From Pelagibacterium xiamenense (lineage in GTDB: Bacteria; Pseudomonadota; Alphaproteobacteria; Rhizobiales; Devosiaceae), in NCBI RefSeq assembly GCF_021166475.1, contig NZ_JAJOYS010000001.1, positions 930,001-994,000 on the forward strand: a stretch of 64,000 nt of DNA, read 5' to 3'. The stretch's first letter is position 1, and the number at the start of each line of letters is the position of its first letter. The translations under genes were made by a program, and so were the position numbers. Shown here one piece after another: positions 15,277-24,366 of the stretch. The notes under the pieces were generated by a model. The model was not told where the DNA came from and searched no databases. It saw only the letters and a program-made list of their open reading frames with translations.

Positions 15277-16698
15277 TCAGTCCTCCAGGACCCAGGTGTC
15301 CTTGGTGCCGCCCCCTTGCGAGGAGTTGACCACCAGAGACCCTTCCTTGAGGGCCACGCGCGTTAGCCCGCCTGGCGTTATGCGGATCTTGTCGCCCACA
15401 AGAACGAACGGGCGCAGATCGACGTGCCGGGCCGCGATGCCCTTGCCGGTGAAGGTCGGGCAGGTCGAAAGCGCCAGTGTCGGCTGAACGATGTAGTTGT
15501 CCGGACGCGCCTTGATCTTTTCGGCAAATTCGGCGCGCATCTTTTTTGTCGAGGCGGGGCCGACGAGCATGCCGTAACCGCCCGAGCCGTGCACTTCCTT
15601 GACCACCAGCTCTTCGAGATGCTCGAGCACATAGGCGCGCTCGTCCTCGTTCGAGCAATTGTAGGTGGGCACGTTTTTGAGGATCGGCTTCTCCCCGAGA
15701 TAGAACTCGATAATCTGCGGCACGTAGGTGTAGACGGCCTTGTCGTCCGCGATCCCCGTGCCCGGCGCGTTGATCAACGTGACATTTCCCGCCCGGTAGG
15801 CATCGAAAAGTCCCGGCACCCCGAGCATGGAATCGGGCCGGAAGGTGAGGGGGTCGAGATAGTCGTCGTCGATCCGGCGGTAGATGACGTCGACCCGTTC
15901 TGGCCCGAGGGTCGTGCGCATGAAGACCTTGCCGCCCTCGACGAAAAGATCGTGCCCCTCGCACAGCGTCGCGCCCATCTGGTCGGCGAGAAAAGAGTGC
16001 TCGAAATAGGCCGAGTTGTAGATACCCGGCGTCAGCACCACGAGATTGGGCGACCCCGTGCAGCTTTCCGGCGCAACGCTTTCGAGCGTGCGGCGCAAGT
16101 TCTCGGGATAGGTCTCGACCGGGGCGACCTTCAATTTATGGAAGAGGTCCGGCACGAGGTGCATCATCGCCTCGCGGTCCTCGAGCATGTAGGAGACCCC
16201 CGAGGGCGTGCGCAAATTGTCTTCGAGGACGTAAAAATCGTCCGGCCCCACCCGGACGATATCGACCCCGATGATGTGCGAATAGATGCCCCTGGGCGGA
16301 TTAAGTCCCATCATCTGCGGGCAGAACGCCTCGTTCTGCACGATAAGCTTTTCGGGAATGCGCCCGGCCCGGACGATCTCCTGATTGTGGTAGAGATCGT
16401 AAAGGAACATGTTGAGCGCCTTGACGCGCTGCTCAATGCCCTTTTCAAGCCGCCGCCACTCGGCCGCCGAGATGACCCGCGGGATCACGTCGAAGGGAAT
16501 GAGCCGCTCGGTCGCTTCGGTCGACCCGTAGACCGCGAAGGTGATCCCGAGCCGGCGGAAGATGGTTTCGGCATCCCGCGAAAGCTGCTTGAGGGTCTGC
16601 CGGGGTTGGCTCTCCAGCCACTCCCCAAGGATGCGATAAGGATCGCGGACCGAACCGTCCGCATTGAGCATTTCGTCAAAGTACTTTTTATCGCTCAT
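15277..16698 (-). CDS. Circularly permuted type 2 ATP-grasp protein (DUF404/DUF407)
   Basis: A 473-aa predicted amide-bond ligase of the circularly permuted ATP-grasp class. Seen are LIVQNEAFCPQMMGLNPP, an ATP-binding stretch VREVHGSGGYGM-like (KEVHGSGGYGML), YRRIDDDYLDP and VLVGDKIRITPGGLTRVA, all typical of the family. The start at 16698 has AGGAACGC ahead; the frame to 16722 lacks a ribosome site. It leads a minus-strand operon ending with alpha-E and transglutaminase-like proteins. Family members are predicted to activate a carboxylate with ATP and join it to an amine, building or tagging a peptide; the substrate is unknown. Confidence 0.9.
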   Translation of the reverse strand: MSDKKYFDEMLNADGSVRDPYRILGEWLESQPRQTLKQLSRDAETIFRRLGITFAVYGSTEATERLIPFDVIPRVISAAEWRRLEKGIEQRVKALNMFLYDLYHNQEIVRAGRIPEKLIVQNEAFCPQMMGLNPPRGIYSHIIGVDIVRVGPDDFYVLEDNLRTPSGVSYMLEDREAMMHLVPDLFHKLKVAPVETYPENLRRTLESVAPESCTGSPNLVVLTPGIYNSAYFEHSFLADQMGATLCEGHDLFVEGGKVFMRTTLGPERVDVIYRRIDDDYLDPLTFRPDSMLGVPGLFDAYRAGNVTLINAPGTGIADDKAVYTYVPQIIEFYLGEKPILKNVPTYNCSNEDERAYVLEHLEELVVKEVHGSGGYGMLVGPASTKKMRAEFAEKIKARPDNYIVQPTLALSTCPTFTGKGIAARHVDLRPFVLVGDKIRITPGGLTRVALKEGSLVVNSSQGGGTKDTWVLED

Positions 16699-16804
16699 GC
16701 GTTCCTGTCGAACACGAAGCACTTCCCTACGCGCAAAGTCATTGGTGCATATTTATTGTACGGCGTCCAGCGGGCACGAATTGCCCACCTCCGGCCGGGC
16801 ACGG

Positions 16805-17155
16805 CTATGCGTCCCCTTCGCCCAGAAACGTCTGGATGATGGTGCCGCTATCGTGGATGCACACCATTTCCAGGCGATCGTCCCCGATGTTGGTGAACCC
16901 GTGCGGTGTCTCCGGTTCGACGATGAAGATATCGTTCGGCCCCGCCTCGTGGCTCTCGCCGGCCGCCGTGAACCGCACCGAGCCCGATTTCACGATCCAG
17001 ATCTCGGTATAGGGATGCACGTGAAGCCCCACATGGGCGCCGGGACCCGAATCGACGGCGAAAAACGATATGTTTGCGCCGAACCGGTCCCCCTCGAACG
17101 TGATCGTGCGGCTGGCGTTGGGGTCGCGATCGGCGGCGCGCAGAATATGGGGCAT
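16805..17155 (-). CDS. Small cupin-domain protein
   Basis: A 116-aa single cupin barrel. The first cupin motif reads GLHVHPYTEIWIVKSG (metal ligands His, His, Glu) and the second ends in PETPHGF (His). A metal is therefore likely bound. Such proteins are sugar isomerases, dioxygenases or storage-type sensors; none can be selected here. GGAGGACC precedes the ATG. It is divergent from the alpha-glucosidase at 17308 with a 152-bp spacer and downstream of no clear operon partner. Confidence 0.85.
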   Translation of the reverse strand: MPHILRAADRDPNASRTITFEGDRFGANISFFAVDSGPGAHVGLHVHPYTEIWIVKSGSVRFTAAGESHEAGPNDIFIVEPETPHGFTNIGDDRLEMVCIHDSGTIIQTFLGEGDA

Positions 17156-17307
17156 TTGTGGTCCTCCTCGTTGTGATCGCCTTTACACGGGCACGCGGCA
17201 ATACTCTTCTCCAACAAGACGGTCCTCGATTCGAAAACCGACACTTGCATTTCCACAAGGCGCCGCTACGGTGCCGCCAAACCGCTTTGGATGCTTGGGG
17301 AAACAAT

Positions 17308-18945
17308 ATGAACGACTGGTGGCGCGGCTGCGTTATCTATCAGATCTATCCGCGCTCCTTCCAGGACAGCAACGCCGACGGCGTCGGCGATCTGCGCGGC
17401 ATCCTCTCGCGGCTCGAGCACGTTGCCGGCCTCGGCGTTGACGCCGTCTGGCTGAGCCCCGTCTTCACCTCGCCCATGGCGGACATGGGTTACGACGTCT
17501 CGAACTATACCGACATCGACCCGCTTTTCGGCACCCTTGAGGATTTCGATGCGGTCGTCGCAAAGGCCCACGAACTCGGTCTCAAGGTGATCATCGACCA
17601 GGTCGTCAGCCACACCTCCGACAAGCACCCCTGGTTCGTCGAATCCAAGGCTTCGCGGACAAATCCGCGCGCGGATTGGTATGTGTGGGTCGAGCCGGGC
17701 AAGGATGGCATGCCGCCCAACAACTGGCCATCGGTTTTCGGCGGTCCGGCATGGGAGTGGAACGCCACGCGGCGCCAGTATTATCTCCACAATTTCCTGA
17801 CCGGCCAGCCTGACCTCAACTTCCACAACCGCGAGGTGCAGGACGCCGTCCTCGACGTGATGCGCTTCTGGCTCGAACGGGGCGTCGACGGCTTCCGGTT
17901 CGACACGGTCAACTACTATTTCCACGACAGGAAGCTGCGCGACAACCCTCCAGCGCCCAAGGACAAGAGCAGGCCGCCGGCGGACAACCCCTACGACATG
18001 CAGCTGCACCGGTATTCCAAGAACCGGCCGGAAAACATCAAGTTCCTCAAGCGCGTCCGCAAGCTGATGAACGAATTTCCCGGAACAACGACGGTGGGCG
18101 AAGTCGGCGAGGCGCACCGCGCCATCGAGATTATGGCCGCCTATACGGCGGGCGAAAACCTGCTGCACATGTGCTATTCGTTCGACATGCTCGGGCCCGA
18201 CTTCGCGCCCGGGCATTTCCGCTCGCGCATCGAGGAATTCTTCAAGGGCGCGCCGGACGGCTGGCCGTGCTGGAGCTTTTCCAACCACGACGTCATGCGG
18301 CACGTCTCGCGCTGGGAGGCCCATGCGGTGACCCCGGACGCCATGGCGCGGCTCGCCGCGGCCATGCTGCTCTCGTTCAGAGGCTCGGTCTGCATCTATC
18401 AGGGCGAGGAGCTGGGACTGCCCGAAGCCGAGCTCGAATACGAGGAGTTGACCGACCCGCCCGCGATCCGCTTCTGGCCCGCCATCAAGGGGCGCGACGG
18501 GTGCCGCACACCCATGCCCTGGAGCGATGCGGCGAACGGCGGGTTTTCCGAAGGCAAGCCATGGCTCCCCGTCAAACCGCCGCAGCTTTCGCGCAATGTC
18601 GCCGCCGAAGAGCGGGACCCGGCCGCGCCGCTCCATTTCTACCGGGCCATGCTCGCCTTCCGCCGGGCGCATCCGGCGCTGATCGAAGGCGACATGCATT
18701 TTTACGATGCCAAGCCGCCGATCCTCGCCTTTGCGCGCAGTGTAGGGGAAGAAACGCTCCTCTGCGTCTTCAATCTTTCGGCCAAGGCGCACACGGTGGC
18801 GTTCAAGGGGCTTCCGGACGGCGTTGGTCTCGATGCAATATCGGACCGCGCGGCGCTCAAGGGCGGGATGTTGACGCTCGAGGGCAACGGCTTTGCCTTT
18901 GTCGGCCTCGATGCAGGGTTCGACCCTGCGGCGCTCTCGATCTAA
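17308..18945 (+). CDS. GH13 alpha-glucosidase, stand-alone paralogue of AglA
   Basis: A 545-aa glycoside hydrolase family 13 enzyme hydrolysing terminal alpha-glucosides (maltose, sucrose, isomaltose class) in the cytoplasm; no signal peptide is visible. Catalytic elements are DGFRFDTVN (nucleophile Asp), TTVGEVGEAH (acid/base Glu) and FSNHDVMRH (third Asp). The start at 17308 is chosen for GGGGAAAC just upstream and for alignment with the GH13 N-terminus; the frame back to 17158 overlaps the divergent cupin promoter. It is strongly similar to the AglA protein encoded at 34543 but lies outside the agl cluster and has no CCAAAACGTTTTGG operator nearby. Its stop overlaps the convergent AbrB gene. 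Confidence 0.9.
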   Translation: MNDWWRGCVIYQIYPRSFQDSNADGVGDLRGILSRLEHVAGLGVDAVWLSPVFTSPMADMGYDVSNYTDIDPLFGTLEDFDAVVAKAHELGLKVIIDQVVSHTSDKHPWFVESKASRTNPRADWYVWVEPGKDGMPPNNWPSVFGGPAWEWNATRRQYYLHNFLTGQPDLNFHNREVQDAVLDVMRFWLERGVDGFRFDTVNYYFHDRKLRDNPPAPKDKSRPPADNPYDMQLHRYSKNRPENIKFLKRVRKLMNEFPGTTTVGEVGEAHRAIEIMAAYTAGENLLHMCYSFDMLGPDFAPGHFRSRIEEFFKGAPDGWPCWSFSNHDVMRHVSRWEAHAVTPDAMARLAAAMLLSFRGSVCIYQGEELGLPEAELEYEELTDPPAIRFWPAIKGRDGCRTPMPWSDAANGGFSEGKPWLPVKPPQLSRNVAAEERDPAAPLHFYRAMLAFRRAHPALIEGDMHFYDAKPPILAFARSVGEETLLCVFNLSAKAHTVAFKGLPDGVGLDAISDRAALKGGMLTLEGNGFAFVGLDAGFDPAALSI

Positions 18946-19976
18946 ACCTCGCGGATCTTTCCGCGAACGAGAAACACGACGGTCGGGATCGCGAAGGTGA
19001 GCATCAAGAGCCGCGCGACGTGATGCGCGGCGATGAACGCCGTATCGTAACCCAGCGCGATCCCGAGCGCGCCCATGGATTCCAGCCCGCCCGGCGAAAG
19101 CCCAAGCCACAACTGTCCTATGGGCATGTCGACCCATTGCGAGACGAAAAGCGCGGTCGCGGTAACGATGGACACCGTGACCCCGGTCGTCACCAGCCCG
19201 CCGATCGCGGCTTTGGCCAGCTCGGGACGCGTGATGCCGGCAAAGCGCGACCCGATCAGTGCCGCCATGCCGATAAAGGTGATCTCGACGAGCAGGGGCG
19301 GCAGACCGCCGTCGAAATGGCCGGTCAGCTTCATCGTCGTGGCAAAGGCCATCGAACCTAGAACATAGCCGGCGGGCACCTTGAGACGGGAGAAAATCCA
19401 CCCGGCGGCGATAGACCCCAGCGCGATGACCACGAGGGTTTGCGGCGTGGCGACGCCGGTTGCACCGGCACCGGAAAAATCCCCCACGGGCAGGAAGATT
19501 GCGCCGACCGGCGCGCACAGCGTCAGGATCATCACGCGCAGTGTCTGGATAACGACGATCTTGCGCGGTTCCCCGACCCCAGCGGATGCAATGGCCACGA
19601 TAAACGACAGATGTCCGGGAAAGGAACTGAGATAGGCCGTGCCGCGGTCGAGCGCGAAGAGCTTCTGGAGGATGAAGCCGCAGGCCATGACCACCAGAAC
19701 GAGTTCGATGGCGAGCGCGGCCATCGTGATTGGCCATTGCCCGATCAGCGAAAGCGTTTCGGGCGCCACGTTGGCGCCCATTGTCATCCCGACAAGAACG
19801 AACTGGGCATCGCGCAGACGCGTCGGAAAAGTCGCCCTGAACCCCAAAACCGCCGCAATGGTGACGGTCAGCGCACCGCCCATCAACAGGCCCGCCGGCA
19901 TGCCGATCGCGTTGAGCGCAAGGCCGCCGGCAGCGGCCAGCGCCAGCGTTGCGAGGGTCAGGAGCGTGACGCGCAT
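18942..19976 (-). CDS. AbrB-family membrane transporter (ammonia monooxygenase-like, two AbrB duplications)
   Basis: A 344-aa inner-membrane protein with about ten hydrophobic helices in two related halves, each carrying the AbrB-duplication signature (first: MGANVAPETL; second: GLSPGGLESMGALGIALG). Despite the name it is unrelated to the AbrB DNA-binding protein. Family members are putative transporters without a settled substrate. Its stop overlaps the convergent alpha-glucosidase stop; upstream it begins 12 bp after the peptidase gene, so the two minus-strand genes are co-transcribed. Confidence 0.82.
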   Translation of the reverse strand: MRVTLLTLATLALAAAGGLALNAIGMPAGLLMGGALTVTIAAVLGFRATFPTRLRDAQFVLVGMTMGANVAPETLSLIGQWPITMAALAIELVLVVMACGFILQKLFALDRGTAYLSSFPGHLSFIVAIASAGVGEPRKIVVIQTLRVMILTLCAPVGAIFLPVGDFSGAGATGVATPQTLVVIALGSIAAGWIFSRLKVPAGYVLGSMAFATTMKLTGHFDGGLPPLLVEITFIGMAALIGSRFAGITRPELAKAAIGGLVTTGVTVSIVTATALFVSQWVDMPIGQLWLGLSPGGLESMGALGIALGYDTAFIAAHHVARLLMLTFAIPTVVFLVRGKIREV

Positions 19977-19988
19977 CCGGGGCTGGGC

Positions 19989-21158
19989 CTAGCCGGCGGG
20001 CAGGGCGCGCTCGGCCAGCCGCACCCAGTAGCTCACGCCGTAAGGGATCGCCTCGTCGTTGAAATCGTAGGTGTCGGTGTGGAGCTCTGAACTCGCGCCA
20101 TTGCCAAGGAAGATATAAGAGCCCGGCCGTGCCTGCAGCATATAGGCGAAATCCTCCCCGCCCATCGTGGGATCGACGCCGGGGTCCACCATGTCGGCCC
20201 CTGCGATCTCGCGGGCGACCTCGGCGGAAAAGCCCGTCTGATCGGGCGCGTTCACCGTCACCGGATAGCCGCGGCGATAGGTGATCGCCGCCTCGGCGCC
20301 GTAAGCCTGCGCGAGTTGCGGGACGAGGCGGTTGATGCCGGCTTCCATCTGGTCGCGGACGGCCTCGTCGAGCGTGCGCACCGTGCCGGTGATCTTCGCG
20401 GTGCGGGGGATGATGTTGTGCGCGGTTCCGGCATTGACCGTGGTGACCGAGAGCACCGCGGAACGGATCGGATCGAGATTGCGCGAGACGAGCGTCTGGA
20501 GGCCCGTGACGATGTGAGCGGAAACGACGATCGGGTCGACGGCAAGATGCGGCATCGCCGCGTGTCCACCGTGACCGGTGACCGAGATGATGAACTCGTC
20601 GGTCGCCGCCATGATGCCGCCTTCGCGGATGGCGAAGCGCCCCAGCGGAATGCCGGGCATGTTGTGCATGCCGAAGACCTCCGAAATGCCAAACCGCTCC
20701 ATCAATCCGTCCTCAATCATCGCCTTGCCGCCGGCGCCGCCTTCCTCGGCGGGTTGGAAGATAACGGCGACCGTGCCGTCGAAATTCCGCGTTTCGGCGA
20801 GATAGCGCGCGGCGCCCAGGAGCATCGCGGTGTGCCCGTCATGCCCGCAGGCGTGCATCTTGCCGCTGTTCTGCGAAGCGTAGGGCTTGCCGGTGCGTTC
20901 GGTGATCGGCAGCGCGTCCATGTCCGCGCGCAGGCCGATGGTCCTGCCAGATTCGCCGGTTCGCCCCCTGATGATCCCGACGACGCCGGTCCGGCCAATG
21001 CCGGTGACCACCTCGTCGACGCCGAAGCTCTTGAGCTTTTCGGCGACGGTCCGGGCGGTGCGGTGGACGTCGTAGAGCAGTTCGGGATTGGCGTGGAGAT
21101 CGTGCCGCCACGCGGCGATATCGGCCTGGAATTCGGCTACGCGGTTGATGATGGGCAT
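19989..21158 (-). CDS. M20-family amidohydrolase (hippurate hydrolase/IAA-amino acid hydrolase type)
   Basis: A 389-aa metal-dependent amidohydrolase predicted to split N-acyl amino acids or peptides in the cytoplasm. Metal-ligand segments are HACGHDGH (residues 102-109), PAEEGGAGG and MGGEDFAYML; the lid dimerisation segment has GHGGHAAMPH. Length matches the HipO/AbgB family. It is upstream of the AbrB transporter, 12 bp apart. That pairing hints at uptake or export of an amide product, but this is inference. Confidence 0.88.
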   Translation of the reverse strand: MPIINRVAEFQADIAAWRHDLHANPELLYDVHRTARTVAEKLKSFGVDEVVTGIGRTGVVGIIRGRTGESGRTIGLRADMDALPITERTGKPYASQNSGKMHACGHDGHTAMLLGAARYLAETRNFDGTVAVIFQPAEEGGAGGKAMIEDGLMERFGISEVFGMHNMPGIPLGRFAIREGGIMAATDEFIISVTGHGGHAAMPHLAVDPIVVSAHIVTGLQTLVSRNLDPIRSAVLSVTTVNAGTAHNIIPRTAKITGTVRTLDEAVRDQMEAGINRLVPQLAQAYGAEAAITYRRGYPVTVNAPDQTGFSAEVAREIAGADMVDPGVDPTMGGEDFAYMLQARPGSYIFLGNGASSELHTDTYDFNDEAIPYGVSYWVRLAERALPAG

Positions 21159-21281
21159 AAGGAACCTGAGGAGAAATCAGTCAGCGCGCACTTTCTGCCC
21201 CTCGCTTGCCCCAGTCAATGGCGGACGCGGGGATTTCGATAGGCTTTGACGCCGCGCCGCGCTTCCGGCAAGGGATCTGGT

Positions 21282-21908
21282 ATGGAACACGAGCTCGAGA
21301 TCGACTTCGTCGGCGGCGCCGTCGGCTATCGGCTGCGGCAGGGAGAGGGGCGCGGGCAGGCGCTGCCCCGGGCCATCGGCATGGCCAAGGGGGCGAACCC
21401 GTTCGTCGTCGATGCGACTGCGGGGATGGGGCGTGATGCCTTTCTGCTCGCCAGTCTCGGCGCAAAAGTGACGCTGATCGAGCGCAGCCCGGTCGTCCAC
21501 GCCGCGCTCGCGCGTGCTCTCGAAGCGGCGCGGGATGCAGGGGAGGACTATGCGCAGATCGTCGGGCGCATGACGTTGCTGCACGGAGATGCCAAAGCGC
21601 TGTTGCCGGCCCTCGCGCCCGACGTCGTCCTGGTCGACCCCATGCACCCCCCGCGCGTTAAATCCGCGCTCGTCAAAAAAGAGATGCGGGTGCTGCGCGA
21701 TATTGTGGGGACAGATCCGGATGCGCGCGAGCTGATGGACGCCGCGCTCGCTTCGGGCGCGCGCCGCGTCGTCCTCAAATGGCCCCTGCGCGCCGACCCT
21801 CTGCCCGGCCTGCGCAAGCCGTCCCACCAGATCGTGGGGAAAACCACGCGCTATGACGTGTTTGTGATCGGGGATGTGCCGGAAAAGACCGACATTACAG
21901 CAATGTAA
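21282..21908 (+). CDS. rsmJ: 16S rRNA (guanine1516-N2)-methyltransferase
   Basis: A 208-aa SAM-dependent methyltransferase matching RsmJ, which methylates G1516 of 16S rRNA. The SAM site is VVDATAGMGRDAFLLAS, followed by TLIERSPVV, the catalytic-region VLVDPMHP and the diagnostic KSALVKKEMRVLRDIVG. It is somewhat shorter than the 250-aa enterobacterial protein at the N-terminus. ATG 21282 has AAGGGATC ahead; the in-frame extension to 21246 is not needed by homology. It is divergent from the peptidase gene. Confidence 0.87.
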   Translation: MEHELEIDFVGGAVGYRLRQGEGRGQALPRAIGMAKGANPFVVDATAGMGRDAFLLASLGAKVTLIERSPVVHAALARALEAARDAGEDYAQIVGRMTLLHGDAKALLPALAPDVVLVDPMHPPRVKSALVKKEMRVLRDIVGTDPDARELMDAALASGARRVVLKWPLRADPLPGLRKPSHQIVGKTTRYDVFVIGDVPEKTDITAM

Positions 21909-21972
21909 CTTGAGAATGTCCCGGCCGGCCCCTTCTTCTCGATCATCGTCAATCGCCAGAGAGGGCATATCC

Positions 21973-22428
21973 GTGACTGACATCTCCCAATCGCAGGAAC
22001 CGCGCTTCATCGTCCCGGCCCTGAGCCGCCTTTACGCACTGGGCACGCCGATTGCCGAAACCGTTCTGCGCGTCGCCACCGGAGCGGCGTTGATGATGCA
22101 CGGCTCGGGCAAGATCCTTAATCCGCTCGGCTCGGCGGGCATGATCGAAAATATGGTCGGCCTTTACCCCGGCTGGTTCTGGGCGCCGCTGCACGCGGGC
22201 GCCGAGTTCATCGGCGGCGCGCTGCTGATCCTTGGGCTTCTTACCCGCCCCGCGGCTTTTGCGGCCATGATCGTGCTCCTCGTCACCGTCTATCTCCACT
22301 GGGTGGTGATGGGGCAGGGCTATTCGGGAGCCGAATTGTCGATCCTGTGGTCGGCGATCCTCTTTTACTTCGCCATGCGCGGCGGTAACCGCTTCTCGGT
22401 CGACGCGAGGATCGGACGCCAGTTCTGA
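21973..22428 (+). CDS. DoxX-family membrane protein
   Basis: A 151-aa inner-membrane protein with four helices of the DoxX/SURF4-like type (RVATGAALMMHGSGK in the first, GGALLILGLLTRPAAF in the second-third). DoxX proteins are linked to redox and thiol stress or serve as quinol-related membrane subunits; the role here is open. GTG 21973 is the chosen start because GAGAGGGC precedes it and the longer frame overlaps rsmJ. A second DoxX protein is encoded at 50213-50602. Confidence 0.8.
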   Translation: MTDISQSQEPRFIVPALSRLYALGTPIAETVLRVATGAALMMHGSGKILNPLGSAGMIENMVGLYPGWFWAPLHAGAEFIGGALLILGLLTRPAAFAAMIVLLVTVYLHWVVMGQGYSGAELSILWSAILFYFAMRGGNRFSVDARIGRQF

Positions 22429-22581
22429 TCTGTTCATTCTGGCCGCGATCTCCCGGCTCGGGGATTGACGTTCTCCAAACCGGCGCGGAAATGGCGCGAT
22501 TTTTCAGGGGCGCCTGCTTGCCGCATGCGCCCCGATTTGTAAAAAAATGCCCGGACTTCGTGATCGGGAGCGTCTGGGCAA

Positions 22582-23340
22582 ATGAAAATTCTCGTGGCCG
22601 TGAAGCGGGTTGTGGACCACACCGTGCGCATCCGCGTCCGGCCTGACGGGTCGGGCGTCGATACCGATAACGCCAAATTCTCGATCAACCCCTTCTGCAA
22701 GCACGCTGTCGAGGCCGCCGTGCAACTCGCCGAGCACGGTCACGCCGACGAGGTCGTCGCCGTCACCATCGGGCCGGCCAAGGCCAACGACGTGCTGCTC
22801 GTCGCGCTCGCCATGGGCGCCGACCGCGGCATTCACCTCGTGACCGAAGAACGCACCGAACCGCTCGCCGTCGCAAAGCTCTTGAAGGCCGTTGTCGAGG
22901 AGGAAAAGCCCGACCTCGTGCTCCTGGGCAAGCAGGCGGTCGATGACGACGCCAATCAGACGGGCCAGATGCTCGCGGGCCTTCTCGACTGGCCGCAGGC
23001 GACGTTCGCCTCGGCCATCGAAGTCAATGGCGACGGGCTCAAGGTTACCCGCGAAGTCGACTATGGCCGCGCAACCTATGCGCTCAAGACCCCGGCGATC
23101 GTCACGGCCGATCTGCGTCTCAACGAACCGCGCAACACTGCGTTGCCGCAGGTGATGAAGGCCAAGAAAAAGCCGGTCGATACACGCACGGCGGCCGAAC
23201 TCGGGATCGATATCGCCCCGCGTCTGATGGTCGAAAAAGTCGCCCCGCCGCCCGATAGGGCCGGAGGGCAGGCTGTGGGTTCGGTGTCCGAACTCGTCGA
23301 TATCATCGCGGAAGTCGCCGCAGGCGGGGAGCGCGCATAA
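22582..23340 (+). CDS. etfB: Electron transfer flavoprotein subunit beta
   Basis: A 252-aa EtfB that forms, with EtfA, the FAD/AMP-binding heterodimer passing electrons from acyl-CoA and related dehydrogenases to ETF-ubiquinone oxidoreductase. It begins MKILVAVKRVVDH and contains the family core GKQAVDDDANQTGQMLAGL and the recognition-loop AKKKPVDTRTAAELG. Length is normal. The stop overlaps the etfA start (TAATG), ensuring coupled synthesis. No ETF-QO or acyl-CoA dehydrogenase is in the window. Confidence 0.95.
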   Translation: MKILVAVKRVVDHTVRIRVRPDGSGVDTDNAKFSINPFCKHAVEAAVQLAEHGHADEVVAVTIGPAKANDVLLVALAMGADRGIHLVTEERTEPLAVAKLLKAVVEEEKPDLVLLGKQAVDDDANQTGQMLAGLLDWPQATFASAIEVNGDGLKVTREVDYGRATYALKTPAIVTADLRLNEPRNTALPQVMKAKKKPVDTRTAAELGIDIAPRLMVEKVAPPPDRAGGQAVGSVSELVDIIAEVAAGGERA

Positions 23341-24290
23341 TGGCCGTCGCCCTTCTTGCAGAACATGATCTGAGCCAGCTTTCCGAAACGACCGCGCGCG
23401 CCGTCGCGGCACTCGGGGCTGTCGGCCTGCCTGTCGATATTCTGGTGATCGGGGCCAATGTCGGGGTCGCCGGCGGCCAGGCCGCCGCAATCGAAGGCGT
23501 GCGCAAGGTGCGCGTGCTGGACGATGTGGCGCTTGAAGCGCGGGGCGCGGAGGCGCTGGCGGAGATCCTCCTCTCTCTCAAGGATGAATATTCGCACTTC
23601 GCCGCCATCGCCGGCGCCATCGGCAAGGACGTGCTGCCGCGCTTTGCCGCCAAGCTCGATGTAAGCCCGGTGACGGACGTCATCGCCGTGCACGGTCCCA
23701 ACCGCTTCGACCGGCCGATCTACGCGGGCAACGCTATTGAGACGGTCACGTGCAACGAGACGAAAATCGTTCTCACGATCCGCCCCTCGGCGTTCTCACC
23801 CGCCCGTTCGGACGGATCGGCGCCGATTGAACCCCTTGCAACTCCCGCCGCTTCGATAGCGGATGCCGCGGAATTCCTCGTCGCACACCGCACGTCGTCC
23901 GATACCCCGGACCTTTCGACCGCACGGATCGTCGTCGCCGGAGGCATTGCGTTGGGGTCGGTCCATCATTTCGAGATGATCGAAAACCTCGCCTCCGTCC
24001 TCGGCGCCGCCGTCGGTGCGACCCGCGCCGCGGTCGACGCCAGTTACGCGCCCAACGACTGGCAGATCGGCCAGACCGGCAAGGCCATCGCTCCGGACCT
24101 CTACATCGCCATCGGCATTTCCGGTGCGCTCCAGCACCTCGCCGGCATCCAGGGCGCACGCAAGATCGTCGCGATCAACACCGACCCGGACGCGCCGCTG
24201 ATGCAGATTGCCGACTACCGGTTGGTGGGCGATCTTTTCGAGGTCGTACCGCAACTGACGGCGGAACTCGAAAAACGGCTCAATCGGTAA
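23340..24290 (+). CDS. etfA: Electron transfer flavoprotein subunit alpha
   Basis: A 316-aa EtfA with the C-terminal FAD-binding domain: [13 protein letters not shown], then [28 protein letters not shown] and [17 protein letters not shown], the family signature. It partners EtfB encoded directly upstream (overlapping start). One deviation is visible: the usual RG(V/L)K/SRG start of the FAD domain is shortened to a GIALGS sequence, which may be lineage-specific. Sequence is otherwise complete. Confidence 0.94.
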   Translation: MAVALLAEHDLSQLSETTARAVAALGAVGLPVDILVIGANVGVAGGQAAAIEGVRKVRVLDDVALEARGAEALAEILLSLKDEYSHFAAIAGAIGKDVLPRFAAKLDVSPVTDVIAVHGPNRFDRPIYAGNAIETVTCNETKIVLTIRPSAFSPARSDGSAPIEPLATPAASIADAAEFLVAHRTSSDTPDLSTARIVVAGGIALGSVHHFEMIENLASVLGAAVGATRAAVDASYAPNDWQIGQTGKAIAPDLYIAIGISGALQHLAGIQGARKIVAINTDPDAPLMQIADYRLVGDLFEVVPQLTAELEKRLNR

Positions 24291-24366
24291 AGGCGCCATT
24301 GCAAACGGCTCCGCGCTCTCTATAACGGGCGCCGCGCACCCTTCCTCCTCGATTTCGAGAGGCACC

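Noticed and set aside
17266-19737. An 823-codon minus-strand frame
   Set aside because: It crosses the alpha-glucosidase and runs out of frame through AbrB; composition is Arg/His-rich shadow sequence.
18942-19976. AbrB as a transcription factor
   Set aside because: The protein is a multi-helix membrane protein with AbrB-duplication repeats, not the DNA-binding AbrB fold.
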